A stretch of DNA of 64,000 nucleotides from M50B103 sp041667565. Its GTDB lineage: Bacteria > Fidelibacterota > Fidelibacteria > Fidelibacterales > Fidelibacteraceae. This document shows, piece by piece, positions 15,716 to 24,391 of this stretch. Positions within the stretch are counted from its first letter, which is position 1. Each line of letters begins with the position of its first letter. The notes under the pieces were generated by a model. That model saw only the letters and a program-made list of their open reading frames with translations, was not told the origin of the DNA and ran no database searches. The stretch covers positions 36,855-100,854 of the forward strand of contig CAZNFT010000002.1 in assembly GCA_964572745.1 (NCBI GenBank), given 5' to 3'. The position numbers and the translations under genes are program-made.

Positions 15716-18691
15716 ATGTTGAAAAGACTTGCGATAATGATTACTGCTTTGATCTTTCTTTTTTCTTGTACTAAGAAAGAAGAGGAAGTGAAAGTTGATA
15801 CTACAGTCAAAATTGTTGCTTCGGAAACTCAAGAGCCGGAAGAAGTAGAAGATAAAAGAGCTCTTAGTCCGGATGATTATGCTGAATGGGAACGTTTAGC
15901 TGATTATGTGATATCCTCCGATGGAAAATGGGTGCGTTATATTGCTCAGCCGAATCGGGGTGATCTCTTATTATCACTTCACGAAATTGAAAGTGGTCGA
16001 AAGATCGATTTTGAGCGAGCTTCTCAAGCTGCATTTGCTCCCGGGAATGATTTTCTTGTATATAAAAAAGGGCCAAAATTCGAGACCAAGAGGAAAGCCC
16101 AATTAGATAAAGTCAAAAAAGATAAAATGCCCAAAGATTCTCTTTGTATTTATATTTTTGAAGAAGATACGCTTTTGACCATTCCTCGGATTAAAAATTA
16201 TAAAATGAGCAAGGAAGGCACAAATTGGCTGACTATTTTACATGAAAAACCTTTGCCACCGGCTAAGGATACCACGAGTACAAAAGATACCAGCAGTGTC
16301 AGCGATTCAACTTTAGTAGATTCTTTATTGCTTGCCGATACGACTTTAGTAGATACGGGAAAAGTTAAAAAAGAAGAAAAAAAGGACGATAAAAAGAAGA
16401 AGAAGCTTAAGAAAGTACGGGAAATTGGAACTCCTCTCTGGGTTCTTGATCCGATAAATGAAGATACTACCATTGTAGAATATGTTAGCTCATATAGCAT
16501 AAGCGAAAGTGGCAAGCACGTTGTTGCTTTAACTAAACTTAAAACAGATTCAGTCAGAATTTCTATTGTTGATGCTGAATCCGGCAATGTAAAAACTATT
16601 CTCGAAACTTACGGAACGGCAAAAGCCTTTTCTTTTGATAAAAAAGAAAAGCAGTTGGCTTTTCTTTTTTCGGCTGATAGTTCTAAAGAAAAGATATATG
16701 ATATCTATTACTGGAAAAAAGGTCGGAATAAAGCCCGGAAATATCTGGATGGAAAACCTCGTGGCCTGAAAGAAGGTTTAGGTCTTTCTCCCATTCGTCT
16801 TCCACGATTTTCTGAAGATGGTAAACGACTATTCTTTGGCCTGGCACCTTTGCCTGAAGATGCGGCTAAGGATACCTTGCTCTCAAATGAAAAAGCAAAA
16901 CTGGACATCTGGTCATGGACAGATCCTTTGCTTCAAACTCAGCAGAATAAAGAATTGAGTCGCACAAAGAAGCTCAATTTTATCGCTTATACCAATCTTG
17001 GTAGTAAAAAGATCATTCAGCTGGCAAACGAAGAAGTTCCGGTTGTAAAAGTCAGTCGGGAAGGCAGTGAAGATATTATTCTTGGTGAAAGTAATCTCCC
17101 ATATCGTCAGCTAATTTCTTGGGAATCAATAGATTATTACGATTATTATTTGGTTGATGTAAAAACAGGCAAAAATAAACTTGTGCTGACAAAGAAAAGT
17201 TTTTCACCGCAATTATCGCCCGAAGGAAAGTATTTGGTCTGGTACGATCATGAAGATCTGCATTGGTATGTCACGGATACAGAAACACTTGAAAGTCGCT
17301 GTTTAACTAAAGATCTTGATGTTGCATTTTATGATGAAGATGATGATCATCCCTGGCAACCTGGACCACATGGTTTTGCAGCCTGGGGTTTATCTGACAG
17401 ATATGCTTACATATACGATAAATATGATATCTGGAAATTCGATCTGAGCAATGAAAAAGAAGCACTGAATGTAACGAATGGAGCCGGTCGCAAGAATGAA
17501 GAGGTCTATCGTTATGAAAAGTTGGATTCAGATCTGGACTATGTTCCGGTTTCTCCGATTATATTAAGTGTTTTTAATGATAAGACCAAAGCCTCGGGCT
17601 ATGCCACAGTAAATATGTATCAAGGTGGTGAACCGGAAAAATTAGTGTATGGCGATGCTCAATATAGTAAGCTTAAAAAAGCTAAGAATGCCGAAGCAGT
17701 GATCTGGAGAAAGGGAACATACAGAGATTATCCTGATCTATATATATCCGATCTAAAATTTCATCATCAAGAAAAACTCTCCTCACTTAATTTGCAGCAG
17801 TCTCAATTCCGTTGGGCATCTGTAGAATTAGTAGAATGGGAAAATTCTGATGGAGTAAAATTACAAGGTATGCTATATGTCCCGGATGATCTTGATAAAA
17901 GCAAGAAACATCCAATGATCATTTATTATTATGAAAAATATTCGCATTATTTTCATCAATATTTTATGCCATCACCTTCTTATTCAACTGTAAATAAGAG
18001 CATGTATCCTTCGAATGGTTATATTCTCTTCATTCCTGATATTGTTTATAAAACGGGTCATCCGGGCAGATCAGGTTTAGATTGCGTTGAAACAGGTGTT
18101 GATATGTTGCTTGAAAAATATGATTTTATTAATGAAGATAAGATCGGGCTTCAGGGACAGAGCTGGGGCGGATATCAGACAGCCTATTTTATTACACAGA
18201 CTGACCGCTACGCAGCAGCCATGGCCGGTGCACCGGTCAGCAATATGACTTCTGCTTTTGGTGCTATTCGTTGGGGCTCAGGATTGAGTCGAATGATGCA
18301 GTACGAAGATGGTCAAAGTCGTATGGGCGGAACGATCTGGGATTCATTTGATCTCTATGTCGAGAATTCCCCAGTCTTTTTTGCTGACAAGATAGAAACA
18401 CCTCTTTTGATGATGCACAATGATGAGGACGGAGCTGTTCCATGGACACAGGGAATTGAAATGATGGTAGCCATGCGCCGTTTACAAAAACCGTCATGGA
18501 TGTTGGTTTATAATGGCGATTCTCATAATCTTTCCACAGGTAATTGGGGTAACCGTATGGATCTGACGATTCGCATGAAACAATTCTTTGACCATTATCT
18601 CATGGATAAAGCAATGCCACGTTGGATGGAAGAAGGAATATCTGCTCTTGAAAAGGGTAAAGAACTTAAATATGAACTAGTAGAGGATTAA
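15716..18691 (+). CDS. S9 family prolyl-oligopeptidase-like peptidase, lipoprotein (copy 1)
   Basis: A 991-residue lipoprotein (LFSCTKK, lipid cysteine 18) with a long beta-propeller-like middle and a C-terminal alpha/beta hydrolase domain. The catalytic triad can be read as Ser816 (GQSWGGY), Asp905 (HNDEDGAVP) and His937 (GDSHNLS). Residues ~178-235 form a low-complexity Ser/Thr/Asp then Lys-rich linker. The family cleaves short peptides; the lipid anchor puts it in the periplasm or on the surface, fitting peptide feeding. It is a tandem paralogue of the gene at 19043, which aligns over the whole length. Confidence 0.93.
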   Translation: MLKRLAIMITALIFLFSCTKKEEEVKVDTTVKIVASETQEPEEVEDKRALSPDDYAEWERLADYVISSDGKWVRYIAQPNRGDLLLSLHEIESGRKIDFERASQAAFAPGNDFLVYKKGPKFETKRKAQLDKVKKDKMPKDSLCIYIFEEDTLLTIPRIKNYKMSKEGTNWLTILHEKPLPPAKDTTSTKDTSSVSDSTLVDSLLLADTTLVDTGKVKKEEKKDDKKKKKLKKVREIGTPLWVLDPINEDTTIVEYVSSYSISESGKHVVALTKLKTDSVRISIVDAESGNVKTILETYGTAKAFSFDKKEKQLAFLFSADSSKEKIYDIYYWKKGRNKARKYLDGKPRGLKEGLGLSPIRLPRFSEDGKRLFFGLAPLPEDAAKDTLLSNEKAKLDIWSWTDPLLQTQQNKELSRTKKLNFIAYTNLGSKKIIQLANEEVPVVKVSREGSEDIILGESNLPYRQLISWESIDYYDYYLVDVKTGKNKLVLTKKSFSPQLSPEGKYLVWYDHEDLHWYVTDTETLESRCLTKDLDVAFYDEDDDHPWQPGPHGFAAWGLSDRYAYIYDKYDIWKFDLSNEKEALNVTNGAGRKNEEVYRYEKLDSDLDYVPVSPIILSVFNDKTKASGYATVNMYQGGEPEKLVYGDAQYSKLKKAKNAEAVIWRKGTYRDYPDLYISDLKFHHQEKLSSLNLQQSQFRWASVELVEWENSDGVKLQGMLYVPDDLDKSKKHPMIIYYYEKYSHYFHQYFMPSPSYSTVNKSMYPSNGYILFIPDIVYKTGHPGRSGLDCVETGVDMLLEKYDFINEDKIGLQGQSWGGYQTAYFITQTDRYAAAMAGAPVSNMTSAFGAIRWGSGLSRMMQYEDGQSRMGGTIWDSFDLYVENSPVFFADKIETPLLMMHNDEDGAVPWTQGIEMMVAMRRLQKPSWMLVYNGDSHNLSTGNWGNRMDLTIRMKQFFDHYLMDKAMPRWMEEGISALEKGKELKYELVED

Positions 18692-18936
18692 GTAAAATAC
18701 TTAGCCAACATGACCTTGTACAGCTTTCCGCAGCTGTTGCTTTCATATTTACTTTGGCAAAATCCCTTGAATATTCAGGGACATAATACATAAAACGCGA
18801 TGATCTCACCGGCTTAGCAGCCGGTGGGAATAAATCCCGAAACTCCAATGCCTTATGGCCGGAGTGTTAAAGCAGAATTGCGATACAGTGATCACAGCAG
18901 GTGACCTGCAATCTAAGCAGCTAGGAGCTGCGGCCC
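18692..18936 (+). pseudogene. Decayed 5' part of a D-cysteine desulfhydrase gene
   Basis: The sequence aligns to the first ~270 bases of the intact gene at 21983. Shared strings include ACGCGATGATCTCACCGG, GGAATAAATCCCGAAA-type and CCTTATGGCCG; the former start codon and frame are lost and the remaining ~230 codons are deleted. It lies directly after the first S9 peptidase, just as the intact gene lies after the second, showing that the duplicated unit contained both genes. Confidence 0.88.
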
Positions 18937-19042
18937 ACATTAGCGGAGAACTATGCATCACTTGCTGGGATATTTAACGATTTGACATTTGAACGAATAT
19001 GATTTCAGTAAAACTGACAATAACTAATCAAAAAGGTTTTTC
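18937..19042. other. Intergenic after pseudogene
   Basis: No feature recognised; presumably holds the promoter of the second S9 gene. A weak A-rich ribosome binding region precedes 19043. Confidence 0.3.
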
Positions 19043-21982
19043 ATGTTAAAAAAATATATGGCAATGAGCCTTCTTGTCTTACTTCTTTTATCTTGCGGAC
19101 AAAAAGAAAAAAGTGCAGAAACGCTTAAAATTATTGATCCTCAAGCAAAACAAAATATTGAAGTCAGGCAAGAAAAAAGAGCTATTACACCCGATGACTA
19201 TGCTGATTGGCAGCGTTTGGGTAATTCCCTTATATCTAGAAATGGGAAATGGGTATATTACACGACTGTAGTTAATCGTGGTGATCCAAGTTTAACTCTC
19301 TATGAGATAGAAACAGCTAAGACCCAGGATTTTGAACGTGCTAAGAGTATCCTGTTTTCACCTGAAAATAGTTTTATTATTTTTAAAAAAATTCCACGCT
19401 TTGAAACAAATAGACAAGCAAAGATCGATAAAGTTAAACATGATAAGATGCCGAAGGATTCACTGTGTATCTATCTTTTCGATGATGATACCTTGCTAAC
19501 CATCCCCAGAGTTAAATCATATAATATCAGTGCAGAAGGATCACCTTGGATAAGTATTTTGCATGAAAAACCTTTACCACCTGCCAAGGATACGACAAGT
19601 GTAAAAGACAGCAGTGTCACGGATTCCCTCATGCTGGCCGATACAACAAAGATTAAGAGCCCTGTTGTTGATATTTCAAAGAAAAAAGCCAAGAAAAAGA
19701 AAATCCGCGAAGAAGGAACTCCTTTCTGGTTGTGGAATCCTCTTAGTCAAGACACGCTCATAGTTGATTATGTTACGAGCTATAAAGTCAGCAAAAATGG
19801 TGATCGTGTTTTGGCTTTAACTAAAATGAAGAAAGATTCTGTCCGACTTTCAATTATAGATGCCAAAACCGGCAAAGTAAATGTGATCCTTGAGACCTAT
19901 GGCAGGGCAAAAGCATTCAATTTTGATGAAAAAGCTGATCAACTGGCATTTTTATTCTCAGATGATACAACAAAAGAAAAAATATATGATCTTTACTACT
20001 GGAAAAAGGGACGGTCAAAAGCCAAATGCTACCTTAATGAAGAGGCTCCCGGCATTAAAGAAGGTTGGGGCATTAGCTCTAGTCGTTCAGCAACTTTTTC
20101 AAAAGATGGTAAGCGATTATTTTTTGGAACAGCACCCTTGCCCCTAGAAGAACCGGAAGACAGCTTGCTTAAAACAGAGAAAGCCGAATTTGATCTTTGG
20201 TCATGGACTGATCCTTTACTGCAGAGTCATCAGAAAAAGGAAGCCGCTCGAGAAAAGAACCGTAATTATCAGGCTATGGTCAATATAGGCAGTAAAACAG
20301 TTATTCAACTGGCCGATGAAGATCTTCCTAGTGTGAGAATAAGCCGAAATGGGGATGAAGATATTACTATTGGTAAAAGCAATTTGTCTTATCGTCAGTT
20401 GATTTCATGGGAATCGCTTGATTACTATGATTATTATTTTATTGATGTTAATACCGGCGAAAAAGAGCTGATCATGGAAAAGCAAAGCTATTCACCGCTA
20501 CTATCGCCTGGACAAAAATATATGCTTTGGTATGATCATCTCGATTCAAACTGGTATGTTATGGATGTGGAATCGCGCGTTCAGCGTTGTTTGACACGTG
20601 ACCTAGCTGTTGCTTTCTATGATGAATCGAACGACCGACCGTCACCTGCCAATCCTTATGGTTTTGCCGCTTGGGGACTTGGTGCGCGTTATGCATATCT
20701 CTATGATAAATATGATATCTGGAAATTTGATCTTTCGGGTGAAAAGGATCCCTTGAATGTAACGGCAGGCGATGGCAGAAAGAATAAAGATATCTACCGT
20801 TATAAAAAGTTGATCTCAGATTTAAAATATGTTCCAATTGCTCCCGTCATCTTGGAAGTATTCAACGATAAAACAAAAAAATCCGGCTACGCAACTGTCA
20901 ATATGTATGAAGGCGGCGTGCCGGAAAAACTGATCTATAGTGATCATAAATATTCAAGACTAAAAAAAGCTGCCTGCGCTGATGTGATTTTTTGGCGAAA
21001 AGGAACATATCGCGACTATCCCGATCTTTATATCTCCGATTTAAAATTTGAAAAAACTGTTAAAGTATCAGCTATCAATCCTCAGCAATCTCAATTCCGC
21101 TGGGCATCGGTTGACTTAGTCGAATGGAAAAACTCCGATGGCATGGAATTGCAGGGAATGCTTTACACCCCGGATGATCTGGATACGAGTAAAAAACATC
21201 CGATGATCATCTATTATTACGAAAAATACTCAGAGTCCTTACACAGCTACTCTATACCAAGAGCAAGTTTTTCAACTGTAAATAAATCAATGTATCCCAG
21301 CAATGGTTACATTTTGTTTATTCCTGATATTGTCTATAAAGATGGGCATCCCGGAAAATCCGGACTGGATTGTGTGATGAGCGGTGTGGATATGTTGCTC
21401 GAAAATTATTCTTATATCAATGAAGAGAAAATCGGGATCCAAGGACAGAGTTGGGGTGGTTATCAATCTGTATATTTTATTACTCAAACAAATCGATTTG
21501 CAGCCGCCATGGCCGGTGCACCGGTTTCTAATATGACCTCAGCTTATGGTGGTATCCGTTGGAGCTCCGGTGTAAGCCGCATGATGCAATATGAAACCGG
21601 ACAAAGCCGTATTGGCGGAACACTTTGGGATAGTTTTGATCTTTACATTGAAAATTCCCCGGTGTTTTTTGCCGATCGTATTGAAACCCCTCTCCTGATG
21701 ATGCATAATGATGAGGACGGCGCTGTTCCATGGACACAGGGAATTGAAATGATGGTAGCCATGCGTCGTTTACAAAAACCGGCATGGATGCTGGTTTATA
21801 ATGGTGATTCCCACAATCTTTCCGCAGGTAATTGGGGCAACCGTATGGATCTGACGATTCGAATGAAACAATTCTTTGACCATTATTTGATGGATAAACC
21901 TATGCCACGCTGGATGAAAGAAGGTATTTCCGCCAAGGAAAAGGGCAAAGATTATAAATATGATCTAATTGGAGAGGAATAA
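19043..21982 (+). CDS. S9 family prolyl-oligopeptidase-like peptidase, lipoprotein (copy 2)
   Basis: A 979-residue paralogue of the preceding peptidase with the same order: lipobox (LLLSCGQ, cysteine 17), propeller-like middle, Lys-rich linker at ~190-225, and hydrolase domain with Ser803, Asp892 and His924. The last ~150 residues are nearly identical to copy 1, including DNA-level identity around the Asp and His, while the N-terminal half has diverged more, which suggests duplication followed by uneven divergence or later gene conversion. The stop codon is followed at once by the ATG of the desulfhydrase gene. Confidence 0.93.
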   Translation: MLKKYMAMSLLVLLLLSCGQKEKSAETLKIIDPQAKQNIEVRQEKRAITPDDYADWQRLGNSLISRNGKWVYYTTVVNRGDPSLTLYEIETAKTQDFERAKSILFSPENSFIIFKKIPRFETNRQAKIDKVKHDKMPKDSLCIYLFDDDTLLTIPRVKSYNISAEGSPWISILHEKPLPPAKDTTSVKDSSVTDSLMLADTTKIKSPVVDISKKKAKKKKIREEGTPFWLWNPLSQDTLIVDYVTSYKVSKNGDRVLALTKMKKDSVRLSIIDAKTGKVNVILETYGRAKAFNFDEKADQLAFLFSDDTTKEKIYDLYYWKKGRSKAKCYLNEEAPGIKEGWGISSSRSATFSKDGKRLFFGTAPLPLEEPEDSLLKTEKAEFDLWSWTDPLLQSHQKKEAAREKNRNYQAMVNIGSKTVIQLADEDLPSVRISRNGDEDITIGKSNLSYRQLISWESLDYYDYYFIDVNTGEKELIMEKQSYSPLLSPGQKYMLWYDHLDSNWYVMDVESRVQRCLTRDLAVAFYDESNDRPSPANPYGFAAWGLGARYAYLYDKYDIWKFDLSGEKDPLNVTAGDGRKNKDIYRYKKLISDLKYVPIAPVILEVFNDKTKKSGYATVNMYEGGVPEKLIYSDHKYSRLKKAACADVIFWRKGTYRDYPDLYISDLKFEKTVKVSAINPQQSQFRWASVDLVEWKNSDGMELQGMLYTPDDLDTSKKHPMIIYYYEKYSESLHSYSIPRASFSTVNKSMYPSNGYILFIPDIVYKDGHPGKSGLDCVMSGVDMLLENYSYINEEKIGIQGQSWGGYQSVYFITQTNRFAAAMAGAPVSNMTSAYGGIRWSSGVSRMMQYETGQSRIGGTLWDSFDLYIENSPVFFADRIETPLLMMHNDEDGAVPWTQGIEMMVAMRRLQKPAWMLVYNGDSHNLSAGNWGNRMDLTIRMKQFFDHYLMDKPMPRWMKEGISAKEKGKDYKYDLIGEE

Positions 21983-22960
21983 ATGAAATATTTACCTAAG
22001 ATCACACTGGCTCAGTTGCCAACACCTTTGCACGGCATGCCAAATTTGGCAAAGGCACTCAATTATTCAGGAAAATTATATATCAAACGCGATGATCTCA
22101 CCGGATTGGCAGCCGGTGGAAATAAATCCCGAAAACTAGAGTACCTTATGGCCGAAGCCTTAAAACGCGATTGTGATACAGTCATTACAGCGGGTGGATT
22201 ACAATCCAACCACTGTATACAAACCGTAGCTGCTGCGGCAAAACTGGGGCTTGAATGCCATGTAATTCTTTCAGGTGAAGAACCCCGTCATAAAAATGGA
22301 AATCTATTTCTAGATTTGATATCTGGAGCTGAAGTGCATTATGTAAAGCGAGAAAATCGCGACAGCAGAATGCAGGAACTAGCCGAAGAACTCAGAGAAC
22401 AAGGCCAACATCCTTATCTTATTCCTGTAGGTGGCTCCAATGCCTTGGGAAGTGTTGGCTATGTTATGGCCATGCCGGAAATTGTCCGCCAAATTGAACT
22501 CATGAATATTGATTGTGATCGCATTGTTCTTGCCTCATCCAGCGGTGGAACTTTGGCAGGAGTGGCTCTAGGCGCACGAATATCAGGCTATAAAGGCAAG
22601 ATAACGGCAATAAGTATTGACCGCCTTAAAACCGGGAAAGATGCATTTCCTCCCGAGCTTTCAGAATTGGCAAACAAGACATCAAAACTTTTAGGACTGG
22701 ATATAGAATTTAAACCAGGTGATTTTGACATAGAATATGATTATTTGGGTGACGGTTATGCTGTAGTCGGCGATAATGAACGCAAAGCCATTAAAACCTT
22801 AGCACGTAGCGAAGGTCTGCTTATTGGACCGGTTTATACAGGTCGTGCCATGGGTGCCCTGATCGACAAGATCCAAAAAGGCGAATGGAAAGACGAAAGC
22901 ATTTTATTTTGGCATACCGGTGATACCGCGGCACTATTTGATTATACGGAAGAAATATAA
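21983..22960 (+). CDS. dcyD: D-cysteine desulfhydrase / ACC deaminase family PLP enzyme
   Basis: A 325-residue fold-type II PLP enzyme. The Schiff-base lysine is Lys48 in GGNKSRKLE (45-53), QSNH at 74-77 holds the second active-site group, and SSSGGTLAGVALG near 190-202 is the PLP phosphate loop. Family members cleave D-cysteine to pyruvate, sulfide and ammonia or deaminate ACC; which one applies cannot be told from sequence, though D-cysteine is the more usual role in such bacteria. TAA and ATG are adjacent, so it is translationally coupled to the S9 peptidase. Confidence 0.87.
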   Translation: MKYLPKITLAQLPTPLHGMPNLAKALNYSGKLYIKRDDLTGLAAGGNKSRKLEYLMAEALKRDCDTVITAGGLQSNHCIQTVAAAAKLGLECHVILSGEEPRHKNGNLFLDLISGAEVHYVKRENRDSRMQELAEELREQGQHPYLIPVGGSNALGSVGYVMAMPEIVRQIELMNIDCDRIVLASSSGGTLAGVALGARISGYKGKITAISIDRLKTGKDAFPPELSELANKTSKLLGLDIEFKPGDFDIEYDYLGDGYAVVGDNERKAIKTLARSEGLLIGPVYTGRAMGALIDKIQKGEWKDESILFWHTGDTAALFDYTEEI

Positions 22961-23150
22961 ATTTATTGAGCCAAACACAAATCTATTGACTCAATAGAAA
23001 CATAAATCTATTGACTCAATAGAAATCCAAATCTATTGACCCAATGGAAACACAAATCTATTGACCCAATAGAAACGCAAATCTATTGACCCAATAGAAA
23101 CGCAAATCTATTGACCCAATAGAAATCCAAATCTATTGACCCAATAGCAA
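22961..23150. repeat. Tandem 25-bp palindromic repeat array
   Basis: Copies of ATCTATTGACCCAATAGAAA plus five bases start at 22981, 23006, 23031, 23056, 23081, 23106 and 23131, exactly 25 bp apart, with a degenerate copy before them. Each unit contains the inverted repeat CTATTG-ac(c/t)-CAATAG. There are no variable spacers, so it is not CRISPR. It follows the dcyD stop codon immediately. Confidence 0.93.
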
Positions 23151-23185
23151 ATATCTTTGATGCACAATATGTCGATGAGGAAGAT

Positions 23186-23251
23186 GAATCCAGATTCCAG
23201 ATTCCTGGTTTCTGATTCCTGATTCCTGGTTTCTGATTTCTGGTTTCTAAT
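23186..23251. repeat. Degenerate heptanucleotide tract (GATTCCT/GGTTTCT)
   Basis: Reads as GATTCCT, GGTTTCT, GATTCCT, GATTCCT, GGTTTCT, GATTTCT, GGTTTCT. Its complement is AGAAACC/AGGAATC, a rotation of the units at 467, so it belongs to the same family. It abuts the hemW stop codon. Confidence 0.85.
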
Positions 23252-24343
23252 CTACATCAAATCCAGCAATATGGTATCCAGCAGCAACCAGCCTTTCAGA
23301 GTACATTTTATCGTATTATGATCGTGTATGAGCCAGTCGTTGTGTTTTTGCTGATAAGCTGAGAGTTTTTCCCAACCTCCGGGTGATATATCGTGCTTGT
23401 ATAAGCCTTTAGAGCGTCGTAGGCGTGTTATAAGTGTGTCAGCCTCCGTGATATCATCTTTGCTATGAAAATGGCTAGGATCCTTAATGAAGGCTTTTAA
23501 GTCTGCATCAAAAGCATAGCGATGTTGGCCTATCCTGGAATGCGCTGAGGGTCCGATTCCTAAATAATCCTGATCTGTCCAATAGCTGGAATTATGTTTG
23601 CTTTCCCTATCATTCAAGGCGTAGCTCGAAATTTCATAATGATGATAGCCTTTTTCTCTCAATAAATTATGAATGGTATAAAAATGCTCTAGCTCAGCAT
23701 TTTCACTTTGAGCTGTGAGTTCGCCGTTTTTGAGCATAGTGGCGTAGAGAGTGCCTTCCTCCGCAGTTAGGTTATAGGCCGAAATATGCTGAGGTTTTAG
23801 ATCGTAAACTTGCTTTAATGTTTTTTCTACTGAGCTTTTATCCTGGCCGGGAATAGCATAAATAATATCCACCGAAATATTATCGAAGATCTTTTTTGCG
23901 TTTTTAATACATCTTATAGCTGTATCTGCATTGTGTATTCTTCCAAGCATTTTTAATGCATCGTCATCTAATGATTGAATACCAATTGACAGACGATTGA
24001 ATCCAATTTTTTTTAAGCTACTCAGTGTTTCTATAGAATTTGAAAACTCGGGGTTGATTTCTATGCTAATCTCGGCTTGTTCATCAATGTGGTAGTTTTC
24101 GTTTATGCACGTCATCAATCTTGCAAGATCTTTAGGTGGCAAGAAATTTGGAGTGCCGCCGCCAAAATAAATTGTTTTGACTAAATAATCATTTTTGCGC
24201 TCGCCCAAAGCATTCTTGATAGAGTTACAGGCAGCTAAAGTATAAAGTGTATGATCCCGGAGAGATTCCAGAGAATAAAAATCACAATAGTGGCATTTGC
24301 GTGCACAAAAAGGGATGTGAATGTAGAGAGATAAAGCTTTCAT
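23252..24343 (-). CDS. hemW: HemW-like radical SAM protein
   Basis: A 363-residue radical SAM enzyme of the coproporphyrinogen III oxidase-like group. The iron-sulfur cysteines are Cys13, Cys17 and Cys20 in IPFCARKCHYCDF, and the SAM-binding GGGTPN follows near residue 63. The N-terminus YIHIPFC and the overall length match HemW, a heme chaperone that is often misannotated as HemN. It ends in a heptamer tract and starts just past a terminator belonging to the upstream gene. Confidence 0.88.
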   Translation of the reverse strand: MKALSLYIHIPFCARKCHYCDFYSLESLRDHTLYTLAACNSIKNALGERKNDYLVKTIYFGGGTPNFLPPKDLARLMTCINENYHIDEQAEISIEINPEFSNSIETLSSLKKIGFNRLSIGIQSLDDDALKMLGRIHNADTAIRCIKNAKKIFDNISVDIIYAIPGQDKSSVEKTLKQVYDLKPQHISAYNLTAEEGTLYATMLKNGELTAQSENAELEHFYTIHNLLREKGYHHYEISSYALNDRESKHNSSYWTDQDYLGIGPSAHSRIGQHRYAFDADLKAFIKDPSHFHSKDDITEADTLITRLRRSKGLYKHDISPGGWEKLSAYQQKHNDWLIHDHNTIKCTLKGWLLLDTILLDLM

Positions 24344-24375
24344 AAATAAAAAACCCCGCTAAAATAACGGGGTTC
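24344..24375 (-). terminator. Rho-independent terminator of the UDP-sugar dehydrogenase operon
   Basis: On the minus strand AACCCCG-loop-CGGGGTT is followed by a long T run (plus-strand A run at 24344-24352). It separates the sugar dehydrogenase at 24392 from hemW. Confidence 0.92.
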
Positions 24376-24391
24376 CTTTTGAATCTAATTT

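Noticed and set aside
16198..16587. 129-residue frame opposite the first S9 peptidase
   Set aside because: It is the antisense of the Lys/Ser/Asp-rich linker, which naturally gives a Phe/Leu/Ser-rich open frame.
22961..23150. CRISPR array
   Set aside because: Units are tandem without unique spacers, the period is only 25 bp and no cas gene is present.
23252..24343. Annotation as coproporphyrinogen III oxidase HemN
   Set aside because: Length and N-terminus match HemW, which lacks the HemN C-terminal region; heme oxidase activity should not be inferred.
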